The position numbers and the translations under genes are program-made. Below, piece after piece: positions 18,039 through 26,537 of a stretch of 64,000 nt of DNA; the first letter of the stretch is position 1; each line of letters begins with the position of its first letter. The stretch lies in the NCBI RefSeq assembly GCF_018130065.1, contig NZ_JAFCME010000001.1:310001-374000 (forward strand), read 5' to 3'. The notes under the pieces are model-generated. The model did not search any database. It was not told where the DNA came from and worked only from the letters and a program-made list of their open reading frames with translations. The stretch is from Bradyrhizobium sp. AUGA SZCCT0158 (GTDB lineage: Bacteria; Pseudomonadota; Alphaproteobacteria; Rhizobiales; Xanthobacteraceae).

Positions 18039-20873
18039 ATGACGACTGAAATCGCCATCATTCTGCTGCTCGATGGGATCGCCAATGGCGCCATCTATCT
18101 GCTGGCTGGCCTCGGCCTCGTGCTGATCTTTTCGGTTACCCGCGTCGTGTTCGTGCCGTTCGGCGATATCACGGCGTTTTGCGTGCTTTCGATCGCCGCG
18201 TTCGAACTTGGCCGGGTGCCGGGCACGATCTGGGTGGTCGCGATCCTGGCCGTCATCGCAACCGTTGTCGATGCCGCCGGTCATTACCGATCCGGCGAAC
18301 ACGCGCGGATTCCACGTTCAATTTTCTTGTATGGCCTGCTGCCGCTTATTCCCTGCGTGCTGGCCTGGGTCGCCGCATCCTACGCCCTGCCCCAAGTGGT
18401 GCAGATCGTCCTTGCGCTGGTGCTCGTGCTGCCGATCGCGCCGCTGCTCGACCGCATTGCGTTCCGGCCCGCCGCCGATGCTTCCGTGCTGGTCCTGCTC
18501 ATCATCGCGCTGGCCGTCCATTTCGCGATCAGCGGACTGGGCCTGATGGCCTTCGGCGCCGAGGGTTTCCGCATTCGGCCATTGGTCAATGGCATCTACA
18601 GCTTTGGCGGCGTCATCGTATCGGCGCAGGTCTTGCTGATGCTGGTCACCGCCGCCCTGCTCAGCCTGCTGTTCTTCCTGTTCTTCGAGCGCTCGATGTC
18701 GGGCCGGGCGCTGCGCGCGACCGCGGTCAACCGCATCGGCGCGCGGCTCGTCGGTATCCGGCCGGCACGTACCGGTACGATCGCCTATTTCATCGCCTCG
18801 CTGCTTGCCGGCGTCTCCGCCATCCTGATCGGCCCGACCACGACGATCTATTACGATTCCGGTTTCATGATCGGGCTGAAAGCCTTTATCGGCGCCATCA
18901 TCGGCGGCTTCACCAGCTATCCGATCGCAGCGCTCGGCGCCGTGTTCGTCGGCATCATGGAAAGCTTCGCCTCGTTCTGGAGCAGCTCCTACAAGGAAGT
19001 GATCGTGTTCGGCCTCTTGATCCCGGTGCTGCTCTGGCAGTCCTGGAAGTCGGCCGGGCATGCCGATGAAGAAGGCGAGGAAATGGAAATGCCCGATGCG
19101 ATCGCGCTGAGCGCGCCGCTTCGCATCGGCCTGATCAGCGCCACCGTCGTCGCCCTGCTGATCGCCCCTGCACTGCTCGGCAGCTTCGCCATTACGCTCC
19201 TCAACTATATCGGCATCTCCGCGCTGGTCGCGCTCGGGCTGGTGTTGCTGACCGGCATCGGCGGCATGACGTCTTTCGGGCAAGCCGCCTTTGTCGGCAT
19301 CGCGGCCTATGCGACGGCCTGGGCGACCGTGACGCTCGATTTGTCGCCGTGGCTAGGATTGCTGCTGGCGCTGGCAATGACCGGGCTTGCGGCGCTGGCG
19401 ATCGGCGCGCTGACGCTGCGGCTCGGCGGGCATTTTCTCTCGCTCAGCACGATCGCCTGGGGCATCTCGATCTATTTCCTGTTCGGCAATGTCCCGGGCC
19501 TCGGGCAGAACACCGGCATGGCCGGCATCCCACCGATCACCATCGCCTCGATCTCACTGATTTCCTCGCAAGCGATCTTCTATCTGATCTGGCTGATGGT
19601 CGGGCTCGCCATGCTCGCGAGTGCCAACCTGCTCAATTCCCGCGAGGGCCGTGCAATCCGAAGCCTTCGTGGCGGCGGCGTTCTGCTGGCAAGCATGGGC
19701 GTCAACATCTTTCGAATCCGCCTTGTCACCTTCGTGATCGCGGCGCTGCTCGCCGGGCTGGCCGGCTGGCTCTATGCGCACATGAACCGGTTCATCAGCC
19801 CGGCCCCGTTCGACGTCAAACCCGGCATCGAGTATCTGCTGATGGCGATGGCGGGCGGTGCCGGCCATATCGCGGGCGCGGTTGCCGGTTCCGCCTTGAT
19901 CACGCTGCTCAAGAACTGGTTGCAGGATGTGCTGCCGCTGGTGACGAAGAACCCGGCGCAATTCGAGATCATCGCTTTCAGCATCCTCCTTGTCCTGCTG
20001 CTGCAGAATGCCCGCGGCGGCCTCATTGCGTTCATCGCCAAACGCCTGCCCAAGGGCACGCGCCCGCCGCCCGCGGCCGCCGAGGCGATGCCGCGCCGCG
20101 CACTGCCGGAAAATGGCACGCTGATTCTGAACGTCGAGAACGCCGTGAGGACGTTCGGCGGACTGACCGCCGTCAACAAGGTCAGTTTTGATCTCAAGGC
20201 CGGCGAGATCCTCGGCCTGATTGGTCCGAACGGCGCCGGCAAGAGCACGATGTTCAACCTGTTGACCGGCGCGTTGCAGGCCAACGCCGGCCGGATCAGT
20301 TTCCTGGGCCAGGACATCACGTATCGTCCGCAGATGGAAATCGCGCGCATGGGCATCGCGCGCACATTCCAGCATGTGAAGCTCCGGCCGAACATGAGCC
20401 TGATCGACAACGTCGCGCTCGGCGCCTATGCGCGCACCGCGACCGGCTTCCTGAAGAGCGCGCTTCGCCTCGATCGCACTGAGGAGCGGCGGACGCTGCA
20501 CGAGGCCCAGCGCCAATTGCAGCGCGTCGGCCTCGGCGACAAATCCTACGAACTCGCCGGCAACCTTCCGCTCGGCGGCCAGCGTATCCTGGAAGTCGCC
20601 CGCGCGCTGGCGGCCGATCCCGTGCTGGTGGTGCTGGACGAGCCGGCCGCAGGCCTGCGACCGCCCGAGAAAGAGGCGCTGGCCAAGGTGTTGCGCCAGA
20701 TTCGCGACGAAGGCGTCACGATCCTGACCGTCGAGCATGACATGGATTTCGTCATGGGGCTGGTCGACCGGTTGGTGGTCATGGAGTTCGGCTGCAAACT
20801 GGTCGAGGGAAATCCGGCAGCGGTTCGCGCCGATCCGAAGGTGCAGGAAGCCTATCTCGGAGGCGTATTATGA
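18039..20873 (+). CDS. Fused LivH-LivM-LivG: branched-chain-type ABC transporter with two permease domains and an ATPase
   Basis: 944 residues from the ATG at 18039 (an in-frame GTG at 18027 would add four). Three domains normally encoded separately are in one chain: a LivH-type permease (about 1-325, [18 protein letters not shown] start), a LivM-type permease (about 345-675, [19 protein letters not shown] and [15 protein letters not shown]) and a LivG-type ATPase (about 690-944) with Walker [10 protein letters not shown] near 728, [13 protein letters not shown] as signature and [12 protein letters not shown] as Walker B. It overlaps livF by four bases. With LivF and the solute-binding protein across the regulator it would form a complete importer, probably for indole-3-acetate or a related indolic acid. 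Confidence 0.93.
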   Translation: MTTEIAIILLLDGIANGAIYLLAGLGLVLIFSVTRVVFVPFGDITAFCVLSIAAFELGRVPGTIWVVAILAVIATVVDAAGHYRSGEHARIPRSIFLYGLLPLIPCVLAWVAASYALPQVVQIVLALVLVLPIAPLLDRIAFRPAADASVLVLLIIALAVHFAISGLGLMAFGAEGFRIRPLVNGIYSFGGVIVSAQVLLMLVTAALLSLLFFLFFERSMSGRALRATAVNRIGARLVGIRPARTGTIAYFIASLLAGVSAILIGPTTTIYYDSGFMIGLKAFIGAIIGGFTSYPIAALGAVFVGIMESFASFWSSSYKEVIVFGLLIPVLLWQSWKSAGHADEEGEEMEMPDAIALSAPLRIGLISATVVALLIAPALLGSFAITLLNYIGISALVALGLVLLTGIGGMTSFGQAAFVGIAAYATAWATVTLDLSPWLGLLLALAMTGLAALAIGALTLRLGGHFLSLSTIAWGISIYFLFGNVPGLGQNTGMAGIPPITIASISLISSQAIFYLIWLMVGLAMLASANLLNSREGRAIRSLRGGGVLLASMGVNIFRIRLVTFVIAALLAGLAGWLYAHMNRFISPAPFDVKPGIEYLLMAMAGGAGHIAGAVAGSALITLLKNWLQDVLPLVTKNPAQFEIIAFSILLVLLLQNARGGLIAFIAKRLPKGTRPPPAAAEAMPRRALPENGTLILNVENAVRTFGGLTAVNKVSFDLKAGEILGLIGPNGAGKSTMFNLLTGALQANAGRISFLGQDITYRPQMEIARMGIARTFQHVKLRPNMSLIDNVALGAYARTATGFLKSALRLDRTEERRTLHEAQRQLQRVGLGDKSYELAGNLPLGGQRILEVARALAADPVLVVLDEPAAGLRPPEKEALAKVLRQIRDEGVTILTVEHDMDFVMGLVDRLVVMEFGCKLVEGNPAAVRADPKVQEAYLGGVL

Positions 20874-21589
20874 GCGCGATGCTTGAGATTTCAGATCTTC
20901 ATGTCGCTTACGGCAAGGTCGAAGCCGTGCGCGGCGTGTCGCTGTCACTGCAGAGAGGCCAGATCGTCACGGTGATCGGGCCGAACGGCGCGGGCAAGAC
21001 TACCCTCCTTGCAGCCACCATTGGCCTGCTGCCATCGCGCGGCCGGCTCATCTTCGAAGGCCAGGATCTGTTGAAGCTCGACGTCGAGGCGCGCGTCGAG
21101 CACGGCTTCTGCCTGGTGCCCGAGACGCGGGAGTTGTTTGGAGAGTTGACGGTCTACGACAATCTCGTGCTCGGGGCCTACCCGCGCCGTTCGGATCGTG
21201 CCTTCGTCGCCCGCGCGCTCGACGAGACCTATGGGCGTTTCCCGCGCCTCGCCGAACGGCGCGCGCAACGTGCCGACACGCTGTCCGGCGGCGAGCGCCA
21301 GATGCTCGCGCTTGGCCGCGCGCTGATGTCGGCGCCGCGGCTCCTGATGCTCGACGAGCCCAGCCTCGGCCTCGCGCCGCTGATCGTGCGTGACATCCTG
21401 CGCATCGTATCCGGTCTGCGCGATGCCGGGGTCTCGATCCTGCTGGTCGAGCAGAATGCGAAGGCGGCACTCGAAATCGCCGACTACGGCTATGTGCTGG
21501 AAACCGGCGAGATCGTGCTCGACGGTGAAGCCGCCAGCCTGCTCGGCGATGCCCGCGTGCAGGCAACTTATCTTGGCGGAGGGCATTGA
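20870..21589 (+). CDS. livF: Branched-chain-type ABC transporter ATP-binding protein LivF
   Basis: Second ATPase of the Liv-type importer, 239 residues, normal for LivF. Walker A is GPNGAGKTT, the signature [15 protein letters not shown] and Walker [14 protein letters not shown]; the LivF-typical [23 protein letters not shown] is present. The ATG overlaps the stop of the LivHMG fusion (ATGA), so the two are coupled. Expected to work as a heterodimer with the LivG domain of the fusion protein. Confidence 0.94.
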   Translation: MSAMLEISDLHVAYGKVEAVRGVSLSLQRGQIVTVIGPNGAGKTTLLAATIGLLPSRGRLIFEGQDLLKLDVEARVEHGFCLVPETRELFGELTVYDNLVLGAYPRRSDRAFVARALDETYGRFPRLAERRAQRADTLSGGERQMLALGRALMSAPRLLMLDEPSLGLAPLIVRDILRIVSGLRDAGVSILLVEQNAKAALEIADYGYVLETGEIVLDGEAASLLGDARVQATYLGGGH

Positions 21590-21594
21590 CCGCC

Positions 21595-22764
21595 ATGGCA
21601 AACCGCATCGCAAGTTACGACGGGGTCGCCGTCGCGGTCCCCGTCACCGTGCCCTATGAGCGTTTCTCCATCCGTGGCGCGCACTGGTTCATCGCCCGCG
21701 CGCTCAAGGCCCTGGTCGATGGCGCCGGGATTTCCAAGGACGAAATCGACGGCCTGTGCGTGGGGAGTTTTACATTGGCGCCCGACAGCGCCGTCGGCCT
21801 GACCCAGCATCTCGGCCTCTCGCCGCGCTGGCTCGATCACGTGCCGATGGGCGGCGCTTCCGGCATTGTCAGCCTCCGTCGCGCCGCGCGTGCCGTTCAG
21901 GCGGGTGACGCCGAGATCGTCGCCTGCATCGCCGGCGACACCAACCACGTCGACAGTTTCCGGCTCAGCACCGCGACCTTCAGCATGTTCGCGCAGGATG
22001 CGGTCTATCCCTATGGCGCAGGCGGACCGAACACCAGTTTTGCCTTCCTCACCGCCTATTACATGCGCACCTATGGCGCGAAGCCTGCGGATTTCGGCAA
22101 GCTCTGCGTCGCGCAGCGCTCGAACGCGTTGCAATTTCCGCATGCGCTGTTCAAGAAGCCGCTGACGCTGGACGAGTATCTTAACGCCCGGCCGGTGGCC
22201 GACCCGCTTCGGCTGTTCGATTGCGTGATGCCTTGCGCCGGCGCCGAAGCATTTCTTGTCATGAGCGAGGACCGCGCACGGCGCCTCGGATTGCCGCACG
22301 CGCGGCTGCGAGGTGCCATCGAACGGCACAATGCCTTCCCTGACGATCCCGTGCAGCACCGCGGCGGCTGGGCAATGGACCGCGATCGCCTGTACGAAAG
22401 CGCAGGCGTCGGGCCTCAAGACATCGACCTGCTCGAGGCCTATGACGATTATCCTGTCATCTGCGTGCTACAGATCGAGGATCTAGGATTCTGCGGCAAG
22501 GGCGAAGGGCCCGACTTCATTCGGCGCAACACGTTCGAGGCGAACGGCAGCTTTCCCTTCAACACCTCGGGTGGCCAATTATCTGTCGGCCAGGCCGGGG
22601 CCGCCGGCGGCACGCTCGGGATCGTCGAAGCGCTCCGGCAGGTCACGGGACAGCCGCTCGGCGCGAAGGTCGATAACGCCCGTCATGCGCTCGTCTCCGG
22701 ATTCGGCATGATCAACTTCGACCGGGGACTATGCACCGGCGCCGCCATTCTCGCCGCAACATGA
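21595..22764 (+). CDS. Thiolase-like protein without catalytic Cys/His, candidate Ltp2-type retro-aldolase
   Basis: 389 residues with a thiolase/SCP-x fold. At the usual nucleophile site the sequence is HVPMGGASGIVSL: the Cys of the CxSG turn is Gly87. The usual GHPxGA loop reads SVGQAGAAGG, so the catalytic His is Gln. Cys380 near the C-terminus (RGLCTGAA) remains. The segment EAYDDYPVICVLQIEDLGFC with Tyr283 and Tyr286 is typical of thiolase-like proteins that pair with DUF35 partners, including the Ltp2 steroid side-chain retro-aldolase, which uses Tyr residues. The next gene encodes a DUF35 domain, matching that pairing. Start: ATG 21595 with GGAGGG upstream, preferred over a TTG at 21586 overlapping livF. 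Probable C-C cleavage of a beta-hydroxyacyl-CoA rather than thiolysis. Confidence 0.8.
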   Translation: MANRIASYDGVAVAVPVTVPYERFSIRGAHWFIARALKALVDGAGISKDEIDGLCVGSFTLAPDSAVGLTQHLGLSPRWLDHVPMGGASGIVSLRRAARAVQAGDAEIVACIAGDTNHVDSFRLSTATFSMFAQDAVYPYGAGGPNTSFAFLTAYYMRTYGAKPADFGKLCVAQRSNALQFPHALFKKPLTLDEYLNARPVADPLRLFDCVMPCAGAEAFLVMSEDRARRLGLPHARLRGAIERHNAFPDDPVQHRGGWAMDRDRLYESAGVGPQDIDLLEAYDDYPVICVLQIEDLGFCGKGEGPDFIRRNTFEANGSFPFNTSGGQLSVGQAGAAGGTLGIVEALRQVTGQPLGAKVDNARHALVSGFGMINFDRGLCTGAAILAAT

Positions 22765-22774
22765 TTGGAACTTG

Positions 22775-24022
22775 ATGATGAGTGAAACAATCAAACGGCC
22801 GAAGCGCAAGAATCCAATTCTAAAGACGCGCGCGCCGACGCTGCCGCCGGATCGCCGCAGCCGCATTGCGCTCGGCCTCGTTCGCGGCGCAGCCCTTGGC
22901 AACCTCGAACTGCAATGCTGCGCGGCCTGCGCCGCCGTGCAATATCCGCCGCGCGAGGCCTGCGTTCGCTGCCTGTCGGCCGAACTCGAATGGACCGTGA
23001 TGAGCGGACGCGGCGAACTCGTCAGCGAGACCACGTTGCATCATTCCCAGGAATTGTTTTTTCGCGAACGCATGCCCTGGCGGCTTGGACTGGTCCGTCT
23101 GGCCGAAGGTGTCAGCCTCGTCGTCCATCTCGACGCGCGCTGCGGCCCGGCGCCGTCGCCGGTCATCGTGGAGGCCGTGCTCGACCGCGCCGGCCAGGCC
23201 GCGCTTGTCGCCAAGCCGGATGGCGGCAATACCGCACTTGCCGACGAGCCAAAACTGCGCAACTTCACGTCGGATCCAAGATTCCGCAAAGTGCTGGTCA
23301 CCGACGCCAAATCGCCGGTCGGCCAAGCCGTCGTGAAAGCAGTGCTCGAAGCCGGCGCCGATCTCGTCTGGGCCGGCCATTGCGAACCCTGGAAGAACCC
23401 GCCGGGCTGGCCCGCGATCGCCGAACTGCCCAAGGTGACGCTGGTCCCCCTCGATGTCACCGACACCAAATCGGTCAATGAACTTGCCGCCGAACTCGGC
23501 TTCAAGGTCGATATCGTGATCAACACATCAGAGCATCATCGCACGTTTGGCATTTTCGGCCGCGCCGGTGTCGAAACCGCACGGGCGGAGATGGAGACTA
23601 ATTGCTTCGGCCTGTTGCGGCTGGCCCAGGCGTTCGGTCCGGTGATGCAGTCACGCGGCGCCGATGGCGAAACCAGCGCGGTGGCCTGGGTCAATCTGCT
23701 GTCGATCTATGCGCTGTCCAATTTTCCGCAGCACGCGACCTATTCGGCATCGATGGCCGCGGCCCTTTCGGTGGCGCAGGCGCTGCGCGCCGAAATGCGC
23801 ACCGCCGGCATCAGGGTCGTCAACATCTTTCCGGGACCAATCGACGACGAATGGAATCAACTGCTGCTGCCGCCAAAATTGGCGCCATCAGCAGTCGCCC
23901 GCGCCATCGTCGGCGCGCTCAAGGGATCGGTCGAGGACGTCTATCCCGGCGACATCGCGCAGGACTGGCTCGCCCGTTTCCGCGACAATCCCAAAGCACT
24001 GGAACGGGAGCTTGGCCGATGA
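22775..24022 (+). CDS. DUF35 (Zn-ribbon/OB-fold) protein fused to a degenerate short-chain dehydrogenase domain
   Basis: About 415 residues in two parts. Residues 40-155 are a DUF35 unit with a rubredoxin-like zinc ribbon (C49-x2-C52, C63-x2-C66) and an OB-fold. Residues 172-415 resemble a short-chain dehydrogenase, but the cofactor motif is TDAKSPVG instead of TGxxxGxG, the NNAG motif reads NTSE, and the catalytic YxxxK is Y323-SAS-M327, without the Lys. S310 is kept. The SDR part is thus probably non-catalytic or altered. DUF35 proteins are obligate partners of thiolase-like aldolases such as Ltp2; fusion to an SDR is unusual to my knowledge. Starts at tandem ATGs 22775/22778; overlaps the next gene by four bases. 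Confidence 0.8.
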   Translation: MMSETIKRPKRKNPILKTRAPTLPPDRRSRIALGLVRGAALGNLELQCCAACAAVQYPPREACVRCLSAELEWTVMSGRGELVSETTLHHSQELFFRERMPWRLGLVRLAEGVSLVVHLDARCGPAPSPVIVEAVLDRAGQAALVAKPDGGNTALADEPKLRNFTSDPRFRKVLVTDAKSPVGQAVVKAVLEAGADLVWAGHCEPWKNPPGWPAIAELPKVTLVPLDVTDTKSVNELAAELGFKVDIVINTSEHHRTFGIFGRAGVETARAEMETNCFGLLRLAQAFGPVMQSRGADGETSAVAWVNLLSIYALSNFPQHATYSASMAAALSVAQALRAEMRTAGIRVVNIFPGPIDDEWNQLLLPPKLAPSAVARAIVGALKGSVEDVYPGDIAQDWLARFRDNPKALERELGR

Positions 24023-24846
24023 AATCGAACGATCCAGCGCCCGGCCCTGAAATCCTGGCGGACTTCACCGCAGCACTCGCGACCGGCGCGATTCGCATCA
24101 TCGATCTCACGCAGACGTTGGGTCCGGATTTTCCGAGCATCGTGATGCCGCCCGAAATAGGCCAAAGCCGCGCCTTCCGCATGGAAGAGATTTCGCGGTA
24201 CGACGAACGCGGCGGCGCCTGGTACTGGAATAATCTGTCCTTTGGCGAACATACTGGCACGCATTTCGACGCCCCGATCCACTGGGTCTCGGGCCGCGAC
24301 CTTCCCAACAGCTCTACCGATACAATCCCGGTTGCCGATTTCATTGCGCCCGCCGTGGTGATCGACTGCTCGAAGGAATCCGCACAGGATGCCGACTTCC
24401 TGCTGACGCCGGATTTCATCAAGGCCTGGGAAGCTGTGCACGGCAAAATCCCGCCGCGATGCTGGGTGCTGATGCGCACCGACTGGTCGAAGAAGAGCGA
24501 TCCGGCGGCCTATCAGAATTTCGACGAGACCGGGCAGCACACGCCCGGCCCCGATCCCGACGCCGTGCGCTTTCTGCTCAACGAGCGCGATGTTCTCGGC
24601 TTCGGCACCGAAACCATCGGCACCGACGCGGGCCAGGCGGCGCATTTCCTGCCACCCTATCCGTGCCACTACTACATGCACGGTGCCGGACGCTATGGTC
24701 TGCAATGCCTGACCAATCTCGACCTGCTGCCGCCAACAGGAGCCTCGCTGATCGCGCCGCCGCTGAAGATCCAGCAGGGCAGCGGCAGCCCATTGCGCGT
24801 GCTGGCGCTGGTGCCTTCAAATCCTGCGGGAGCGCCCCGCCCATGA
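24019..24846 (+). CDS. Cyclase-family metal hydrolase, candidate isatin hydrolase
   Basis: 275-residue member of the cyclase family (PF04199), which includes bacterial kynurenine formamidase KynB and isatin hydrolase. The metal-binding motif HxGTHxDxxxH is complete: H78, H82, D84, H88 in GEHTGTHFDAPIHW. The ATG overlaps the preceding stop (ATGA at 24019-24022); a longer upstream frame lies inside the previous gene and is not real. In an IAA pathway that passes through isatin, as described chemically for Bradyrhizobium japonicum, this enzyme would open isatin to isatinate. KynB-type formamidase activity on formylkynurenine is the alternative. Residues in substrate specificity loops could not be compared. 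Confidence 0.82.
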   Translation: MKSNDPAPGPEILADFTAALATGAIRIIDLTQTLGPDFPSIVMPPEIGQSRAFRMEEISRYDERGGAWYWNNLSFGEHTGTHFDAPIHWVSGRDLPNSSTDTIPVADFIAPAVVIDCSKESAQDADFLLTPDFIKAWEAVHGKIPPRCWVLMRTDWSKKSDPAAYQNFDETGQHTPGPDPDAVRFLLNERDVLGFGTETIGTDAGQAAHFLPPYPCHYYMHGAGRYGLQCLTNLDLLPPTGASLIAPPLKIQQGSGSPLRVLALVPSNPAGAPRP

Positions 24847-26453
24847 GCCTCCGTGCGCCTGGCATGATTGAGCTGCCACCGGAAGATCGGACGCTGCCGC
24901 GCATGCTCGAAATTCAAGCCGGCCGCCACGGTGACCGGACGTTGCTGTCGTGCGCAAACGATTCATGGACCTTTCGCGAGGCGCGCTACATCGCTGCCGG
25001 CCGGGGCGCGACATTGCGCGCGGCGGGCATTGCAGCCGGTGACCGAGTGGCGATCCTCTGCTCCAATCGCCTTGAGATGCTGGAGATCGTTTTGGGCTGC
25101 GGCTGGATCGGCGCCATCGCGGTCCCAATCAACACCGCGGCGATGGGACCGCAGATCGGTTATTACCTGTCGAATAGCGGCGCGCGGCTGTTCGCGATCG
25201 AGGCGCAATTCGTCGAACGCCTGGTCCATGTCTCCGAAGGCATGGCCTCGCTTGGTTCGCTCTGGGTGATCGGCGGCGATGCCCCGCCCAAGGGTGCAGC
25301 GCCGTTGATGGAGGTCATGCCGCCGCGCGCCGCCGCGATTGCGGCCGCGCCCGTCAGCCCCGGCGACACCCTTGCGATCATCTATACCAGTGGCACCACC
25401 GGCCCATCCAAGGGCGTGATGTGCCCCCATGCGCAATATTACTGGTGGGGCATCCACTCCGGCCGCATTTTTGGCCTGACGGCAGACGACGTGCTTTGCA
25501 CCACCCTGCCGCTGTTCCATATCAATGCCCTCAATACGTTTGCGCAGGCGCTCCTCAGCGGCGCGCGGATGGTCCTCGAACCGCGCTTCTCGGCCTCCGG
25601 CTTCTGGCCGGCTATGATCCAGAGCGAAGCAACCGTGATCTATCTGCTCGGCGCCATGGTGCCGATCCTGCTGGCGGGTGAACCGCGCGCGGACGAGCGC
25701 GGACACCAAATCCGCACCGGGCTCGGACCAGGGGTTCCTGCTAACCTTGGCGCGACGTTCACCGCGCGCACCGGGGTTACGCTGCTCGAAGGCTACGGTT
25801 CGACCGAAACCAATTTCGTCATCGGCGCATCGGCGGAAACACAGAAGCCGGGAACCATGGGCCGTATCGTCGACGGTTTTCAGGCGCGCGTCGTCGATGT
25901 CAACGATGTTGAACTGCCGGATGGCGAGGCCGGTGAACTGGTGCTGCGCGCCGACGAGCCGTTTGCGTTCGCGAGTGGCTATTTCGGCATGGCCGAGAAG
26001 ACCGTGGAAGCCTGGCGGAATCTCTGGTTCCACACCGGCGATCGGGTCATCCGTGACGAGAACGGCTATTTCCGGTTCGTCGACCGGCTCAAGGATGCGA
26101 TCCGCCGGCGCGGCGAGAACATCTCGTCCTATGAGGTTGAGCAGGTGCTGCTGGCTCACCCTGATATCGAAATGACGGCGGTCTTTCCCGTGTGCTCGGA
26201 ACTTGCCGAGGATGAAGTGATGGCCGCGATCGTGGTGCGGCCGGGAGCCGCGATCCCGCCCGTCGAACTGATGCAATTTTGTGCGCCGCGGCTGCCCCGT
26301 TTCGCAGTGCCCCGCTTCATCGATTTTGTTGCGGACCTGCCGCGGACGGAGAACGGCAAGATCCGGAAATACGAGCTGCGCGAACGCGGCGTGACCGCGT
26401 CGACCTGGGATCGCGAAGCGGCCGGCTACCGGCTGAAGCGGGGTGCCGTGTAA
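24843..26453 (+). CDS. AMP-dependent acyl-CoA synthetase/ligase
   Basis: 536 residues, ANL superfamily. AMP-binding P-loop motif YTSGTTGPSKGV, the GYGSTETN A5 motif, the hinge/A8 region FHTGDRVIRDENGYFRFVDRLKD and a C-terminal ENGKIRKYEL with the conserved catalytic Lys are all present, so the enzyme should be active. Starts with an ATG that overlaps the cyclase stop by four bases. It would activate an aromatic acid to its CoA ester; in this operon, the dioxindole-3-acetate that could feed the thiolase-like protein is a reasonable substrate, but a second ligase lies at 33052 and the division of work is unknown. Confidence 0.88.
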   Translation: MSLRAPGMIELPPEDRTLPRMLEIQAGRHGDRTLLSCANDSWTFREARYIAAGRGATLRAAGIAAGDRVAILCSNRLEMLEIVLGCGWIGAIAVPINTAAMGPQIGYYLSNSGARLFAIEAQFVERLVHVSEGMASLGSLWVIGGDAPPKGAAPLMEVMPPRAAAIAAAPVSPGDTLAIIYTSGTTGPSKGVMCPHAQYYWWGIHSGRIFGLTADDVLCTTLPLFHINALNTFAQALLSGARMVLEPRFSASGFWPAMIQSEATVIYLLGAMVPILLAGEPRADERGHQIRTGLGPGVPANLGATFTARTGVTLLEGYGSTETNFVIGASAETQKPGTMGRIVDGFQARVVDVNDVELPDGEAGELVLRADEPFAFASGYFGMAEKTVEAWRNLWFHTGDRVIRDENGYFRFVDRLKDAIRRRGENISSYEVEQVLLAHPDIEMTAVFPVCSELAEDEVMAAIVVRPGAAIPPVELMQFCAPRLPRFAVPRFIDFVADLPRTENGKIRKYELRERGVTASTWDREAAGYRLKRGAV

Positions 26454-26464
26454 TGCATAATTAT

Positions 26465-26493
26465 TTGACACTTAAAATATGTCGGCTTAGCAT
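26465..26493 (+). promoter_or_regulatory. Internal promoter ahead of the iorA-like gene, with inverse GACATA element
   Basis: A perfect TTGACA (26465-26470), 17-base spacer and TAGCAT (26488-26493) form a good sigma-70 promoter in the 84-base gap before the iorA-like gene. Within the spacer lies TATGTC (26478-26483), the inverse of the GACATA core of the element seen at 12787 and 17308; a GACA-N9-TGTC dyad can also be drawn on the minus strand across 26467-26483. A repressor bound here would cover the promoter. This is the only gap of note between 18039 and 35440, so a second transcription unit probably begins here. Confidence 0.55.
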
Positions 26494-26537
26494 TTTGGCC
26501 GATCTTCCGCCGTCGCTTGAGCCGAAGGAAATGCGTC

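Noticed and set aside
18318..19283. 321-codon minus-strand frame opposite the LivHMG fusion
   Set aside because: Gln/Asp/His-rich antisense shadow of a strongly supported transporter gene with no family features.
23602..24018. Upstream extension of the cyclase-family hydrolase
   Set aside because: Shadow of the DUF35-SDR gene; the ATGA overlap at 24019 gives the natural start and family length.
21595..24022. Steroid side-chain degradation as the role of the thiolase-like/DUF35 pair
   Set aside because: No other steroid catabolism genes are present; neighbours are indole and aromatic-acid enzymes.
24963..26471. 502-codon minus-strand frame opposite the first acyl-CoA ligase
   Set aside because: Antisense shadow in high-GC DNA; no domain and no ribosome site.
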